Below are positions 9,326 through 18,451 of a stretch of DNA of 64,000 nt, one piece after another. Source of the stretch: Paucibacter sp. KCTC 42545. Its GTDB lineage: Bacteria; Pseudomonadota; Gammaproteobacteria; Burkholderiales; Burkholderiaceae_C. The stretch lies in the NCBI RefSeq assembly GCF_001477625.1, contig NZ_CP013692.1, positions 372,001-436,000 of the forward strand. The letters run 5' to 3'. The translations under genes and the position numbers were made by a program. Below the pieces are notes generated by a model that worked only from the letters and a program-made list of their open reading frames with translations, ran no database searches and had not been told where the DNA came from. How positions within the stretch are numbered: position 1 is the first letter of the stretch; every line of letters starts with the position of its first letter.

Positions 9326-11016
9326 GACTTGGCTTTCTTGGGTTTGGCTCCGGCCGTTGGCAGGCCGGAGAGGTCCAGCATTTCCTGGGCGTGGGCCAGG
9401 CTGGTGGAAGACAGCCGCTCGCCGCCGAGCATGCGGGCGATTTCGGCCGTGCGGGCTTCGCCGCTGACCGGGCGCACCTCGCTGCAGGTCTGGCCGCCGT
9501 GCAAGCTTTTGGCCACCACCAGATGCTGGTCGGCACAGGCGGCGACTTGCGGCAGGTGAGTCACCGCCAAGACCTGGCGCTCGCGCCCCAGCTGCTTCAT
9601 CAGGCGGCCCACGGTTTCGGCCACCGCGCCGCCGACCCCCGCATCAATTTCGTCAAAGATCAGCGTGCCCACGCCGGCTTGTTGCTGCTGGCTGGCCGTC
9701 ACGGCAATGGCCAGTGCGATGCGCGACAGCTCGCCGCCCGAGGCCACTTTGGCCAGCGGGCGTGCCGCGCTGCCGGCGTGGCCGGCCACCAGAAATTCGG
9801 CCGATTCCAGGCCAAAGCTCTGCGGCTGATCCTGGCTCAGCAATTGAATCTCGAACACACCACCGTTCATGCCCAGTTGCTGCATGGCTTGGGTGACGGC
9901 GGCAGCCAGCTTGGGTGCGGCCGAGCGGCGCGCGGCCGACACCTTCTTGGCTTCAGCGCTGAACTGCTGCTTCGCGACGGCCAGTTGTTTTTCCAGGGAT
10001 TCCAGATCGCTGGCGGCGTCCAGCGCTTGCAACTCGCCGCGCCATTGGGCGTGCAAGGCAGCCAACTCCTGCGGCGGGCGGCGGTAGCGGCGCGCCAGCG
10101 TCAGCCAGGCGGAAACGCGCTCGTCCAGCTCCTGCATGCGGCCGGGTTCCAGCTCGGTGCTGTGCAAATAGGCGCTGAGCGTGTGGCTGGCGTCTTGCAT
10201 CTGCGTCTGCGCGCCGCGCAAGGCTTCAACGGCGGGTAGCAGGCTGGCATCAAAGTCCAGCACTTTTTCGAGCTGATCGAGGGCGGTGCTGAGCATGCTC
10301 TCGGCGCTGGGCTCGGCTTCGCTGAGCTCGTTCAGCGCGCTGCGCGCGGCGTCCATCAGCGACTGCGCATGCGAGAGCTTTTGATGCTCGGCGTTGAGCT
10401 CATCCCATTCGTCGGCGCCAGGTGCGAGGCGATCAATCTCGCCGATCTGCCAGGCCAGGCGTTCGCGCTCGCGCAGCAAATCGGCTTGGTCGGACTGGGC
10501 ACGGGCCAGCGCATCGCTGGCTTGCTTGAAGGCGGCGAAGGCGGCGGTCAGCGCCGCCAGGTCGAGGCCGGCGTAATCATCCAGCAGGGCGCGCACGGCG
10601 GCCGGGCGGGTCAGTCCTTGCCAGGCATGTTGGCCGTGAATGTCCAGCAGGCTGTCGGCCAGCTCGCGCAGCTGAGTCACGGTGGCGGGGCTGCCGTTGA
10701 TCCAGGCGCGGCTCTTGCCTTGGGCGTCGATGACACGGCGCAGCAGCAGCGTGCCGGATTCATGTTCGAAGCCGGCCTCATCCAGCCAACTGGTGAGGTG
10801 GGCGGGGCGGTCGAACTCGGCCGTGATGTCGGCCCGGGCGGCGCCCTCGCGCACCACACCGGCGTCGCCGCGGCTGCCCAGAGCCAGCTGCAGGGCGTCG
10901 ATCAGAATCGACTTGCCCGCGCCGGTCTCGCCGGTCAGCACCGAAAAACCGTTAGCGAAATCCAGCTCCAGTTCGGGAACGATGACAAAGTCCCGCAGGC
11001 TCATGCGCCTCAACAT
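9322..11016 (-). CDS. recN: DNA repair protein RecN
   Basis: RecN is an SMC-like ATPase for double-strand-break repair. The N-terminus has [13 protein letters not shown] and Walker A GETGAGKS. The central part (about 150-370) is heptad-rich and Gln/Glu/Ala-rich, fitting a coiled coil. The C-terminal half carries the ABC signature [13 protein letters not shown] and Walker [14 protein letters not shown]. The 564-residue length is normal. The ATG at 11016 has GAGGA about 8 bases upstream. An internal Met (11004) is possible, but the family usually begins with the extra residues. It is between nadK and rapZ. I saw no LexA-like box in the short nadK-recN gap. Confidence 0.97.
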   Translation of the reverse strand: MLRRMSLRDFVIVPELELDFANGFSVLTGETGAGKSILIDALQLALGSRGDAGVVREGAARADITAEFDRPAHLTSWLDEAGFEHESGTLLLRRVIDAQGKSRAWINGSPATVTQLRELADSLLDIHGQHAWQGLTRPAAVRALLDDYAGLDLAALTAAFAAFKQASDALARAQSDQADLLRERERLAWQIGEIDRLAPGADEWDELNAEHQKLSHAQSLMDAARSALNELSEAEPSAESMLSTALDQLEKVLDFDASLLPAVEALRGAQTQMQDASHTLSAYLHSTELEPGRMQELDERVSAWLTLARRYRRPPQELAALHAQWRGELQALDAASDLESLEKQLAVAKQQFSAEAKKVSAARRSAAPKLAAAVTQAMQQLGMNGGVFEIQLLSQDQPQSFGLESAEFLVAGHAGSAARPLAKVASGGELSRIALAIAVTASQQQQAGVGTLIFDEIDAGVGGAVAETVGRLMKQLGRERQVLAVTHLPQVAACADQHLVVAKSLHGGQTCSEVRPVSGEARTAEIARMLGGERLSSTSLAHAQEMLDLSGLPTAGAKPKKAKS

Positions 11017-11058
11017 AGTTGCATCCTCAGCATCGGCAAAGAACAGGCCGCAGTCATT

Positions 11059-11934
11059 TCAACTCACTCCCTCATACCAGCGCAGCTTGCGGCGCAACGT
11101 GGCGTAGTAACTCCAGCCCTTGGGGTGCAAAAAACAAACCTGATGGGTCGAGCGGCGCACGGTGATGCGGTCGCCGTGCAGCAGGCTGGCCAGGCTTTGC
11201 ATATCGAAGTTCACACTGGCGTCGCGGCCGGCCACGATCTCCATGCGCACCTCGCCGGTATCAGGCAAAACGATGGGTCGGTTCGACAAGGTGTGCGAGG
11301 CAATGGGCACCAGCAGCCAGCCCGCGATGGAGGGGTGCAGAATCGGCCCGCCGGCGGACAGCGCATAGGCGGTGCTGCCGGTGGGCGAGGCGACGATGAT
11401 GCCGTCCGCCCGCATATTGGCCACGAACTCATCGCCCACATCGACGCGCAACTCCACCATGCTGGCGGTGGCGCCACGGCTCACCACCACATCGTTGAGC
11501 GCAAAGCCTTCAAAAATGCTGCGCTCGTCGCGCCAGACGGCGCCTTCGAGCATGGGGCGCTTCTCGGTTTCGAAGTCACCAGCCAAGATGGGCGTTAGCG
11601 CCTCTTGGTAATGTTCGATGGAAATATCGGTGATGAAGCCAAGCCGGCCCTGGTTAATGCCCACCAGCGGCACGCCGTAGCGTGCCATCTCGCGGGCAAA
11701 GCCCAGCATGGTGCCGTCGCCACCGACGACGATGGCTAGGTCGCATTGCTGGCCCAACTCCTCGTTCGATTTGGCGTCGAAGTTGGTGATGCCGGTGTTC
11801 AGGGCGGTGTCGCGCTCAAGCGAAACGTCCAGGCCTTGCCGCATCACAAAGTCGGCAATTTCCTCAAGAATTGGGCGGATACCCCGGGCTTGATGCTTGC
11901 CCACAATTGCCACATGTTGGAACGGTTTGGCCAT
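11059..11934 (-). CDS. nadK: NAD kinase
   Basis: It phosphorylates NAD to NADP using ATP or polyphosphate. The 292-residue protein has the GGDGT motif ([13 protein letters not shown]), [14 protein letters not shown], the Asn/Asp site [11 protein letters not shown] and the [14 protein letters not shown] loop. The open frame extends 30 codons upstream, but those residues are unrelated to the family. [15 protein letters not shown] at 11934 is a normal NadK N-terminus. There is no strong Shine-Dalgarno. It is the first gene of nadK-recN-rapZ and is divergent from hrcA across a 90-base gap. Confidence 0.96.
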   Translation of the reverse strand: MAKPFQHVAIVGKHQARGIRPILEEIADFVMRQGLDVSLERDTALNTGITNFDAKSNEELGQQCDLAIVVGGDGTMLGFAREMARYGVPLVGINQGRLGFITDISIEHYQEALTPILAGDFETEKRPMLEGAVWRDERSIFEGFALNDVVVSRGATASMVELRVDVGDEFVANMRADGIIVASPTGSTAYALSAGGPILHPSIAGWLLVPIASHTLSNRPIVLPDTGEVRMEIVAGRDASVNFDMQSLASLLHGDRITVRRSTHQVCFLHPKGWSYYATLRRKLRWYEGVS

Positions 11935-12012
11935 GGCGAGAATTACACCACAGGCCCTTGTTGTTTCATGGAGAGTTCCGGGCCTTGAGCCCTTGGCGTT
12001 CGCGCCTGTCCC

Positions 12013-12018
12013 TACAAT
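12013..12018 (+). promoter_or_regulatory. -10 box abutting hrcA start (leaderless candidate)
   Basis: TACAAT is followed by six bases and the hrcA ATG, with no Shine-Dalgarno between. A TTGGCG lies 14 bases upstream, closer than the usual 16-18, so the -35 is uncertain. No CIRCE inverted repeat is present in the 90-base gap. Confidence 0.5.
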
Positions 12019-12024
12019 GCGCAC

Positions 12025-13044
12025 ATGCTCGACGAGCGATCCAAATCCCTGCTGAAAACCCTGGTTGAACGTTATATCGCTGACGGTCAGCCCGTGGGTT
12101 CGCGCACGCTTTCCAAAGCCTCCGGCCTGGAGTTGAGCCCGGCCACCATCCGCAATGTGATGGCCGACCTGGAAGACTTAGGCCTGATCGCCAGCCCGCA
12201 CACCAGTGCCGGCCGCATCCCTACCTCGCGCGGTTACCGCCTGTTTGTCGACACCATGTTGACCACGCAGACCGCGCTGCTGGGGGCTGATGCGCGGCCA
12301 ATTGAGCCGCATTTGGCGCCTGATCAACCGCAGCGCGTCATCGCCAATGCGGCGGCCCTGCTGTCGAATTTGTCGAATTTCGTCGGTGTGGTGACGGCGC
12401 CGCGCAAGCCCAGCGTGTTCCACCACATCGAATTCCTGCGCTTGGGTGAGCGGCGGGTCTTGGTGATCATGGTCTCGCCCGATGGCGATGTGCAAAACCG
12501 CGTCATCTTTACGGCGCAAGACCTGAGCCAGTCCGAACTGGCCGAGGCCAGCAACCGCCTGAACAATGGCTATGCGGGTTTGAGCCTGGAAGGTGTGAGG
12601 GAGCGCTTGAAGTCCGAAGTCGATGCGCTGCGCGGTGAAATCGCCGCCTTGATGAGCGCGGCCGTGCAAGCTGGCACCGACGCCATGGCCGAGGAACAAG
12701 AGCGCGTGGTCATTGCTGGCGAGCGCAATTTGCTCACCGTGCAAGACTTCGGTAACGATATGGGCAGCCTGCGGCGCTTGTTCGATATGTTTGAGCAAAA
12801 GACGCAGCTGATGCGCTTGCTCGATGTGTCCAGCCGCGCCGAGGGTGTGCGCATTTATATCGGCGGCGAGAGCCAGGTCGTGCCTTTTGAAGAGCTGTCC
12901 ATCGTTTCCGCGCCGTATGAGATTGACGGCCACATCGTGGGCACCTTGGGTGTGATTGGCCCGACCCGGATGGCTTACGACCGCATGATCCAGATCGTCG
13001 ACATCACCTCGCGCATGATGAGCCAGGCGCTGTCGCAGAAATAG
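12025..13044 (+). CDS. hrcA: Heat-inducible transcription repressor HrcA
   Basis: HrcA represses chaperone genes by binding CIRCE elements and is tuned by GroEL. The 339-residue protein has the N-terminal winged helix ([51 protein letters not shown]), the GAF-like core and the C-terminal [17 protein letters not shown]. No CIRCE is visible at its own promoter, so it is probably not autoregulated by that site here. The ATG at 12025 lies six bases after a -10-like box. It is followed by a tRNA gene 64 bases downstream. Confidence 0.97.
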   Translation: MLDERSKSLLKTLVERYIADGQPVGSRTLSKASGLELSPATIRNVMADLEDLGLIASPHTSAGRIPTSRGYRLFVDTMLTTQTALLGADARPIEPHLAPDQPQRVIANAAALLSNLSNFVGVVTAPRKPSVFHHIEFLRLGERRVLVIMVSPDGDVQNRVIFTAQDLSQSELAEASNRLNNGYAGLSLEGVRERLKSEVDALRGEIAALMSAAVQAGTDAMAEEQERVVIAGERNLLTVQDFGNDMGSLRRLFDMFEQKTQLMRLLDVSSRAEGVRIYIGGESQVVPFEELSIVSAPYEIDGHIVGTLGVIGPTRMAYDRMIQIVDITSRMMSQALSQK

Positions 13045-13108
13045 CCCGGCGCCGGGCCTATACAATCCGCGCCTTCCGGTGCAATGCCGGAGTGCATTTC
13101 CCTCTCGG

Positions 13109-13186
13109 GGGCCGCTAGCTCATGATGGTTAGAGCAGCAGACTCATAATCTGTTGGTGCCGTGTTCGACTCACGGGCGGCCTACCA
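13109..13186 (+). tRNA. tRNA with CAU anticodon (tRNA-Met by anticodon; tRNA-Ile2 quite possible)
   Basis: The cloverleaf has acceptor GGGCCGC with GCGGCCT (first pair G-U), D arm GCTC/GAGC, anticodon loop CTCATAA (CAU at 13144-13146), T arm with TTCGACT and encoded CCA. Initiator features (unpaired 1-72, three G-C pairs in the anticodon stem) are absent. The acceptor pairs C4-G69 and C5-G68 are the known positive determinants of the lysidine synthetase TilS in E. coli. The stretch TTGGT after the anticodon stem also resembles tRNA-Ile2, so an AUA-reading isoleucine tRNA is a serious alternative. A TATACAAT box lies upstream at 13059-13066. Confidence 0.9.
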
Positions 13187-13200
13187 AATTCCTTATCGGC

Positions 13201-13260
13201 ATGCTCATCGATTGCCTGGCGCATACCCGCAAGCAATGCCCAGACGAATGCGACTGCTAA
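13201..13260 (+). other. Possible 19-codon Cys-rich mini-ORF
   Basis: An ATG 14 bases after the tRNA opens a 19-codon frame with four Cys (positions 5, 13, 17, 19) and one His, ending TAA. There is no good ribosome-binding site. A second short frame (13269-13346, 25 codons) follows and overlaps the start of the EAL gene by 14 bases. Either may be chance. Confidence 0.15.
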
Positions 13261-13332
13261 GCTTGGCAATGAATGACACGCCCTTGTACCAGTGGATGGA
13301 GCGAGTTCAATTGCTAAAAGGACGGTTCAGCC

Positions 13333-14118
13333 ATGAGTGCCTCTGACTTTATTCAGCTTGACGATGGCTCCCCCTGCGGCGGCTGTGGCGATGCCGACAA
13401 GCTGAGCTTTCGCTTCGACTTTGCCTATCAAGCCATTGTTGATCTGGCCTCGCAAAGCATTTGGGCGCACGAGGCCCTGGTTCGCGGCCCTGAAGGTCAA
13501 GGCGCTGGCTCGGTGCTGAGTCAGGTCAACGAAGGCAACCGTTATCGCTTTGATCAGGCCTGCCGGGTCAAATCCATCAAGACGGCGGCCTCGCTGGGTT
13601 TGGAGACCCGGCTGTCCATCAACTTCTTGCCCAATGCGGTCTACAAGCCCGAGGTCTGCATCCGCACCACGCTTGAGGCGGCGCGCGTCAATGGCTTCCC
13701 CTTGGATCGCATCATCTTCGAGGTGACCGAGGGCGAGCGGGTCGAGGACGGACCGTGGCTGGCTTCCATCCTGCGCGAATACCAGCGCTGCGGCTTTTTG
13801 ACCGCGATCGACGATTTCGGCGCGGGCTATGCCGGCCTGACCTTGTTGGCTGACTTTCAGCCCGAGCTGATCAAGCTCGATATGGCCTTGGTGCGCGGTG
13901 TTGACGGCAGCCGGGCCCGGCAGGCGATTGCGCGCGGCATTCTGCGCATCTGCCAGGACTTGGGGATTGCCGTCATCGCAGAGGGCATCGAGACCGTGGG
14001 CGAGCGCGACTTCTTCAGCCATGAAGGTGTGACCTTGATGCAGGGCTATTTGTTTGGCCGCCCGGGCTTTCGCGCACTGACGCTGCCGGATGCGGTGGCC
14101 TGGCCTGTGGTGCGATAG
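13333..14118 (+). CDS. Stand-alone EAL-domain c-di-GMP phosphodiesterase
   Basis: The 261-residue protein is essentially one EAL domain (about residues 25-250) preceded by a short segment with CGGC at 16-19. Catalytic signatures are present: the EAL loop as HEALVRG, LSINFLPNAV (Asn), FEVTEGE (Glu), AIDDFGAGYAG (metal-binding Asp pair), LIKLDM (Lys), IAEGIET (Glu) and MQGYLFGRP (Gln). Hydrolysis of c-di-GMP to pGpG is therefore predicted. There is no membrane segment or obvious sensor domain, so it is probably cytosolic. AAAAGGA about 12 bases upstream is an acceptable ribosome-binding site. The four-Cys-like N-terminus could be a redox or metal site, but this is speculation. Confidence 0.9.
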   Translation: MSASDFIQLDDGSPCGGCGDADKLSFRFDFAYQAIVDLASQSIWAHEALVRGPEGQGAGSVLSQVNEGNRYRFDQACRVKSIKTAASLGLETRLSINFLPNAVYKPEVCIRTTLEAARVNGFPLDRIIFEVTEGERVEDGPWLASILREYQRCGFLTAIDDFGAGYAGLTLLADFQPELIKLDMALVRGVDGSRARQAIARGILRICQDLGIAVIAEGIETVGERDFFSHEGVTLMQGYLFGRPGFRALTLPDAVAWPVVR

Positions 14119-14256
14119 ACGCAGCTGCCTTCTTGGGCACCACTGATTCGCGGGGGTGTACCAAGAGAAGGCTGCCTGTGAGTCAGCCTCTGCGGTGGCC
14201 GAGCAACGAGTGCGTCATTTGATATGTTTAACTGGCGGCCTTGACTCAGCTGCCTG

Positions 14257-15435
14257 ATGATGACGAACACCACTCCGCGGAAAAATCCCAAACTTTCTAC
14301 CTTGCTGGCCGGTTTGTCGGTGCTGGCCTTGGCCGCAGCGCTGCCGCTTAAAGCCGTGGCGGCCACGAATACCTTGACGCTTCAGGCGCAGCAGTTGGCC
14401 GGGCAGACGCCGGTCACTGACCCCGAACTTGCGGCCTTGTTCGCGCAGACCAACACCACCTGGGAGGCGCTGAAAAAGGGCCAGCTGGCCGAGATGCGTA
14501 AGTTCTCGCAAGCGAATCTGGCGGCTGAGCAAAAAGCCTGCAAGACCTTGTTCTACCCCTTCGGCGGGCCGGATGCGCTCAACGCTTTGACACTGTTCCC
14601 GAGCTGCCAGCACTACATCTTGTTCGGCCTGGAGCCGGTGGGCACCCTGCCGAACTTGACCAATAAGCCGGCGGCCGAGGTGAAGCAGTTCGTCAAGGCG
14701 ATGAATCAGTCGCAGGAGTTTTTGCTCAAGCGCAATTTCTTCGTCACGCAGTACATGAGCAAGGACTTCCGCTCCAAGAAGCTCGACGGTGTGATCCCGC
14801 TGATCAGCGTGACGCTGGCGCGCCTGGGTTATGAGCTCAACAGCATCGAATACAAATCGCTCGATGGCAGCCCTTTTGTGGAATACAAAACGCGCGACGC
14901 TGCGATTGATCCCAAGGCCGACCCCAATGCAGCTCCCGCTTCAGCAGCGGAAGCCAAGCCCCGCAAGCGTGTGCCGCGTGCCGTGCTGTTCAGCTTCAGT
15001 CAGCCAGGCAGCAAACAACTGCAAACCCTGTTCTACGCCAACTTCGATGCCTCCGATGAAGGCCTCAAGCGCCGCCCCTATTTCCCGCGCTATATGGAGA
15101 AGCAGGCGCCCACGGCAACGCTGCTGAAGGCGGCGTCTTATCTGATGCACGGCCCCGAGTTTTCGGACATGACGGCCCTGGTTCTGAACAAAAGCCCGGT
15201 GATCGTGCAAGACGACACCGGCCTGCCTTACCGCACGCTGCTCGATGCCGGCTACCGGGTGGAGCTGTTCGGCAACTACAGCAAGCCCATCGGCCTGTTC
15301 AACTACCGTGCCCAGCCCGAACTGGCCAAGGCCTATGCGGCCCTGCCTGCGCGCACGACCTTGCCTTTCATGTGGAGCTATAACGTGGCGCGTGAGGACA
15401 TGGGGCTGCAGTTGGCGCGCAAGCCCGCGAAGTGA
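14257..15435 (+). CDS. Exported protein of unknown function
   Basis: The 392-residue protein has a signal peptide (LSTLLAGLSVLALAAALPLKAVA, cleaved near VAA-TN). The mature part begins with a helical, Gln-rich region. It contains two Cys pairs typical of a periplasmic protein (CKTLFYPFGG and FPSCQHY near 100-120) and a Pro/Ala/Lys-rich linker near 225-240. I do not recognise the family; no catalytic signature is obvious. Two consecutive ATG codons (14257 and 14260) are possible starts. The upstream 138 bases contain an imperfect inverted repeat (GCCTTCT-TGG at 14127, CCAAGAGAAGGC at 14161) without a T run. Confidence 0.75.
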   Translation: MMTNTTPRKNPKLSTLLAGLSVLALAAALPLKAVAATNTLTLQAQQLAGQTPVTDPELAALFAQTNTTWEALKKGQLAEMRKFSQANLAAEQKACKTLFYPFGGPDALNALTLFPSCQHYILFGLEPVGTLPNLTNKPAAEVKQFVKAMNQSQEFLLKRNFFVTQYMSKDFRSKKLDGVIPLISVTLARLGYELNSIEYKSLDGSPFVEYKTRDAAIDPKADPNAAPASAAEAKPRKRVPRAVLFSFSQPGSKQLQTLFYANFDASDEGLKRRPYFPRYMEKQAPTATLLKAASYLMHGPEFSDMTALVLNKSPVIVQDDTGLPYRTLLDAGYRVELFGNYSKPIGLFNYRAQPELAKAYAALPARTTLPFMWSYNVAREDMGLQLARKPAK

Positions 15436-15488
15436 ATGGGCGTAGATTATTCATTCGAAGTTAGATCGAAACGAAAAGGGATCAGGTC

Positions 15489-16142
15489 ATGAATTCAGCG
15501 GCATTGCCATTGAGCGTTCTGGGCAAGGCGAGTTCCATCAATGTGCGCAAGGTCTTGTGGCTGTGCGCGGAGTTGGACTTGCCCATCAGCCACGAAGCCT
15601 GGGGCTCGGGCGAGCGCGATACCCAGGTGCCTGAGTTCCTGGCGCTCAACCCCAATGCGATGGTGCCGGTGATTCGCGATGGTGAGTTTGTGCTGTGGGA
15701 GTCCAACACCATTTGCCGCTATCTGGCCTTGCGCCAAGGCCGCTTTGACTTGCTGCCTGCCGACCCGCAAGGCCGCGCGCGGGTGGAGCAATGGATGGAC
15801 TGGCAGGCGACCGAGCTGAACAATTCCTGGCGCTATGCCTTCATGAGCTTGGTGCGGCAAAGCCCCGCGCATGCGGACCCGCAGCAACTGGCCGCGGGCA
15901 TTGCCAACTGGCATCGGCATATGCAGATGCTGGACGCGCAGCTGCAGCGCAGCGGCGGGCCGTTTGTGCTGGGTGACAGCTTCACCTTGGCCGACATCGT
16001 GCTGGGCTTGTCCACCCACCGCTGGATGATGGCGCCGCTGCCGGCCGAGCAAAGACCCGCGCTGCCGGCGGTGCAGGCTTTTTACGAGATCTTGAGCCAG
16101 CGACCCGGCTTTCTGGCCCATGGGCGCAATGGCATGCCCTGA
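15489..16142 (+). CDS. Glutathione S-transferase family protein
   Basis: The 217-residue protein has an N-terminal thioredoxin-like domain (SINVRKVLWLCAELDL; the cis-Pro motif NAMVPVIRDG near 57-66; WESNTICRYLA with the Glu-Ser glutathione-binding pair) and an all-helical C-terminal domain containing FVLGDSFTLADIVLG. The active-site position holds Ser in KASSINV. The predicted activity is glutathione conjugation or reduction of small electrophiles; the substrate is unknown. AAAAGGGATC precedes the ATG. It converges with the SRAP gene, with only 6 bases between stops. Confidence 0.9.
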   Translation: MNSAALPLSVLGKASSINVRKVLWLCAELDLPISHEAWGSGERDTQVPEFLALNPNAMVPVIRDGEFVLWESNTICRYLALRQGRFDLLPADPQGRARVEQWMDWQATELNNSWRYAFMSLVRQSPAHADPQQLAAGIANWHRHMQMLDAQLQRSGGPFVLGDSFTLADIVLGLSTHRWMMAPLPAEQRPALPAVQAFYEILSQRPGFLAHGRNGMP

Positions 16143-16148
16143 GTCGCT

Positions 16149-16922
16149 CTAAAGCAGCGAGCCCTGCTGCGGCTCCGCCGGCCCTTTCGGCCCTTTTGGC
16201 CCGGCGCGCAAGCGTGCCAGCAAGGCATCGGTTTCCTGTGTGACCGAGGGCTCGAACAGCTCGGCCGCTGGCAGCTTGAGCACCTCCCGGCAGGCTTCTT
16301 CCTGCGGGCCGTGCAGCCACAAGTCCCACAACTCGGGCTGGATAGGAATGGCGCTGCGCTTGTCTTGCGCATCGTCCGGCAGCTTGGGGTCGGGCTTGTG
16401 CAGGCGAGCCAGCAGCGGGTGGCCGTCGCAATTCATCGTTAGCATGCTGAAGTTGGGCACCAGTTCGCCCGACTCCGGGTTGACCCACTCACTCCAGATG
16501 CCGGCCAGTGCCCAGGGCGCGCCATCGGCGCGGCGCAGCGTCCACCAGATATTGCGGCCGGTTTCCCAATTGGGTTCCTGGTAGCTGGCAGCAGCAATCA
16601 GGCAGCGTCGGCCCTTGGCCCAGGCGTCTCGGTAGGTGGGGCGCTGGTCCACCGATTCGATGCGTGCGTTATTGGTCAAGATGGCGCGCGAAGCCGGCCT
16701 GGCGCTGGCCGCGCGCGGCGCGATCATGCCCCACTGGCCCTTCATCGCCAGGCGCGTGCTGCCTCCGCTCGAATTGGGCTGGCCTGCGCGTATGAATACA
16801 CCGCTGCCAAACGGCCCCACGGCCACGCTGGGGTAGGCGTGGCCCTGCAGGCTGCTATGCAGGCTGGCGCGGAAGTAGCGCTCGATTTCTTCCTTGGGCG
16901 AAACATGGTGGAGGTTGCACAT
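16149..16922 (-). CDS. SRAP-domain abasic-site processing protein (YedK/HMCES family)
   Basis: Proteins of this family covalently trap abasic sites in single-stranded DNA through Cys2, protecting replication forks. Here the chain begins MCNLHHVSP, so Cys2 is present as required. Other family features are RCLIAAASYQEP (usually RCLIPADGFYEW; here the Phe-Tyr-Glu-Trp part is changed), FAGIW-like ALAGIWSEW and FSMLTMNCDGHPLLARLH. At 257 residues it is slightly longer than YedK. The start is fixed by the need for Cys2. It is divergent from a GNAT acetyltransferase; a TACATT -10-like box lies 11 bases upstream of the ATG. Confidence 0.9.
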   Translation of the reverse strand: MCNLHHVSPKEEIERYFRASLHSSLQGHAYPSVAVGPFGSGVFIRAGQPNSSGGSTRLAMKGQWGMIAPRAASARPASRAILTNNARIESVDQRPTYRDAWAKGRRCLIAAASYQEPNWETGRNIWWTLRRADGAPWALAGIWSEWVNPESGELVPNFSMLTMNCDGHPLLARLHKPDPKLPDDAQDKRSAIPIQPELWDLWLHGPQEEACREVLKLPAAELFEPSVTQETDALLARLRAGPKGPKGPAEPQQGSLL

Positions 16923-16994
16923 GATGGCTGGAGAATGTAGCGCTAAGCTGGGCCCAAGCGCTCAGCCCATGCCTGCCAAGTAGAAAGGTCTTCG

Positions 16995-17549
16995 ATGTCT
17001 GAGTTGGTTTACCTGGCCGCGCCTAGCCTGGCCGATGTGGATGAAATGCTGGCCTTCGAGCAGGCGAATCGGGCCTTTTTCGAGTCCCGCATCAATGCCC
17101 GGCCGGCCAGCTATTACAGCCGCGAGGGTGTGGTGGCGGCCGTGATGACGGCGCAGCGTGAGGCGCTGGAGGATCAGGCCTACCAGTTCCTCTTGCGTGA
17201 GCAGGGTAGCGGCGCCTTGGTCGGGCGGGTCAATCTGAGCCAGATTCGGCGTGCCCACTTCCACGCCGCCAGCCTGGGCTACCGGGTAGGTGAGGGCCAT
17301 CAGGGCCGCGGCTTCGCCAAGGCCGCCGTGCGCCTGGTCTTGGCCGAGGCCTTCGGCAAATTGGGCCTGGCCCGGGTGGAGGCCAGTGCCAGGCCTGACA
17401 ACACCGGCTCACTGCGGGTGCTGCTGGGCCACGGCTTTGTGCAGTACGGCCACTCGCGCCGCAGCTTTGAGCTGGGTGGGGTTTGGCATGACTTGCTGCA
17501 TTTCGAGCGCCATGCGGCGCCTGCAGACGATCTGCCCGACCGGGCTTAG
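16995..17549 (+). CDS. GNAT N-acetyltransferase (RimJ/RimL-like)
   Basis: The 184-residue protein has the GNAT acetyl-CoA site with the Q/R-x-x-G-x-G/A pattern as GYRVGEGHQGRGFAKAAV (about residues 95-112), followed by LGLARVEASARPDNTGSLRVLLGHGF, the usual motif B of RimJ/RimL-type enzymes. The substrate is probably a protein N-terminus or a small amine; nothing in the sequence specifies it. AAAGG lies about 9 bases before the ATG. Its stop overlaps the stop region of the convergent YqiA-like gene by 4 bases. Confidence 0.9.
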   Translation: MSELVYLAAPSLADVDEMLAFEQANRAFFESRINARPASYYSREGVVAAVMTAQREALEDQAYQFLLREQGSGALVGRVNLSQIRRAHFHAASLGYRVGEGHQGRGFAKAAVRLVLAEAFGKLGLARVEASARPDNTGSLRVLLGHGFVQYGHSRRSFELGGVWHDLLHFERHAAPADDLPDRA

Positions 17550-18208
17550 AGCCGCAAGAACTCGCTCAGCTCGGGCAACAGTCCTTCGAAGTCAGCCGTC
17601 AGGCCGTGGTCCGAGCCGGGCAATAAGTGGATGCGGCAGTGAGCGTAGCGGGCCTGCATTTCGCGCCAGTCCAGCACCTCGTCGCCCTTGGCGATGACGG
17701 CCAGAAAGCGCGCCGGCGCACGTAGCTCACCGCCGTCCAAGGCCTGCAATTCGCCCATGAATTCGGGGCGCACGAAAAAGCGCTGCTGCGGGTCTTGCCA
17801 GCAAGTTTGTTCGCCGATGTAGCCGGCCAGATCGCGGGCCGGGTCCACCGCAGGGTTGAGTAGCACGGTGGGCACTGCCTCCCAGCCCGGCTGCTGGGCC
17901 ATCGCCGTGGCGTAGAAACCGCCCAGCGAGCTGCCCATCAGCGCACTGCTGTGCAGCGGCCAGCCCTGCGTTAATTCCTGCATCAAGGCCATGGAATCGG
18001 CCGGTGAGGGCGGCAGCTGGGGGCAGGCGAAGTGCAAATCGGGGCGGTGCTGCGCCACCCATTGCGCCATGCGCATGGCCTTGGCCGAGCGGGGTGAGGA
18101 GCGGAAGCCGTGCAGATAGAGCAGATGCGAGCAGCGGGGGGCTGGCACTTGCTGCGAAGCTGCGGAAGGGGCCAAGTATTGGGGTGTTCCCGGATAAACA
18201 TCGTTCAT
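17546..18208 (-). CDS. YqiA/UPF0227-like alpha/beta-hydrolase
   Basis: This is a compact hydrolase of the YqiA/YcfP esterase family. LLYLHGFRSSPRSAKA is the family start with the oxyanion HGF. The nucleophile elbow is GSSLGGFYA (Ser near residue 92). Asp in KGDEVLDW and His in GSDHGL complete the triad. The probable role is a general esterase; the physiological substrate is unknown. An in-frame Met three codons upstream exists. MNDVYPG at 18208 is preferred because TACATT lies seven bases before it, the spacing seen at other likely leaderless genes here. Confidence 0.85.
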   Translation of the reverse strand: MNDVYPGTPQYLAPSAASQQVPAPRCSHLLYLHGFRSSPRSAKAMRMAQWVAQHRPDLHFACPQLPPSPADSMALMQELTQGWPLHSSALMGSSLGGFYATAMAQQPGWEAVPTVLLNPAVDPARDLAGYIGEQTCWQDPQQRFFVRPEFMGELQALDGGELRAPARFLAVIAKGDEVLDWREMQARYAHCRIHLLPGSDHGLTADFEGLLPELSEFLRL

Positions 18209-18451
18209 GCCCCGCAATGTAGGCAGGGCGTGCGCCGCGCTTGCGACAAAGCGTGGAATGGCCTGTGCGAACGGCGGTATTCGCGATTGACGCCGGGCGG
18301 GTGAGCGGGGACAGTTGCGGGCTTCGTGCCCTGGCGCCGGGCCTTGCGAGGTTTTGGCCGCCGGATGTGCATGCGATGATTGATTTGTCGGCCTGCGCAG
18401 CGTTTTGCTGGCGCGGGCTTTGTTTCAAAAAACGGTCCAAGGATGGTCTGA
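18209..18451 (+). other. Divergent intergenic region (YqiA-like/metalloprotease)
   Basis: The 243 non-coding bases should hold promoters in both directions. A TTGACG (about 18289) with a GACAGT 17 bases further is a possible but weak promoter for the protease. AAGGA near 18439 is the protease ribosome-binding site. I see no strong dyad or small gene. Confidence 0.4.

Noticed and set aside
11935..12024. CIRCE element at hrcA
   Set aside because: No TTAGCACTC-N9-GAGTGCTAA-like repeat is present in the nadK-hrcA gap.
14124..14175. Terminator after the EAL gene
   Set aside because: The inverted repeat is imperfect and has no T run.
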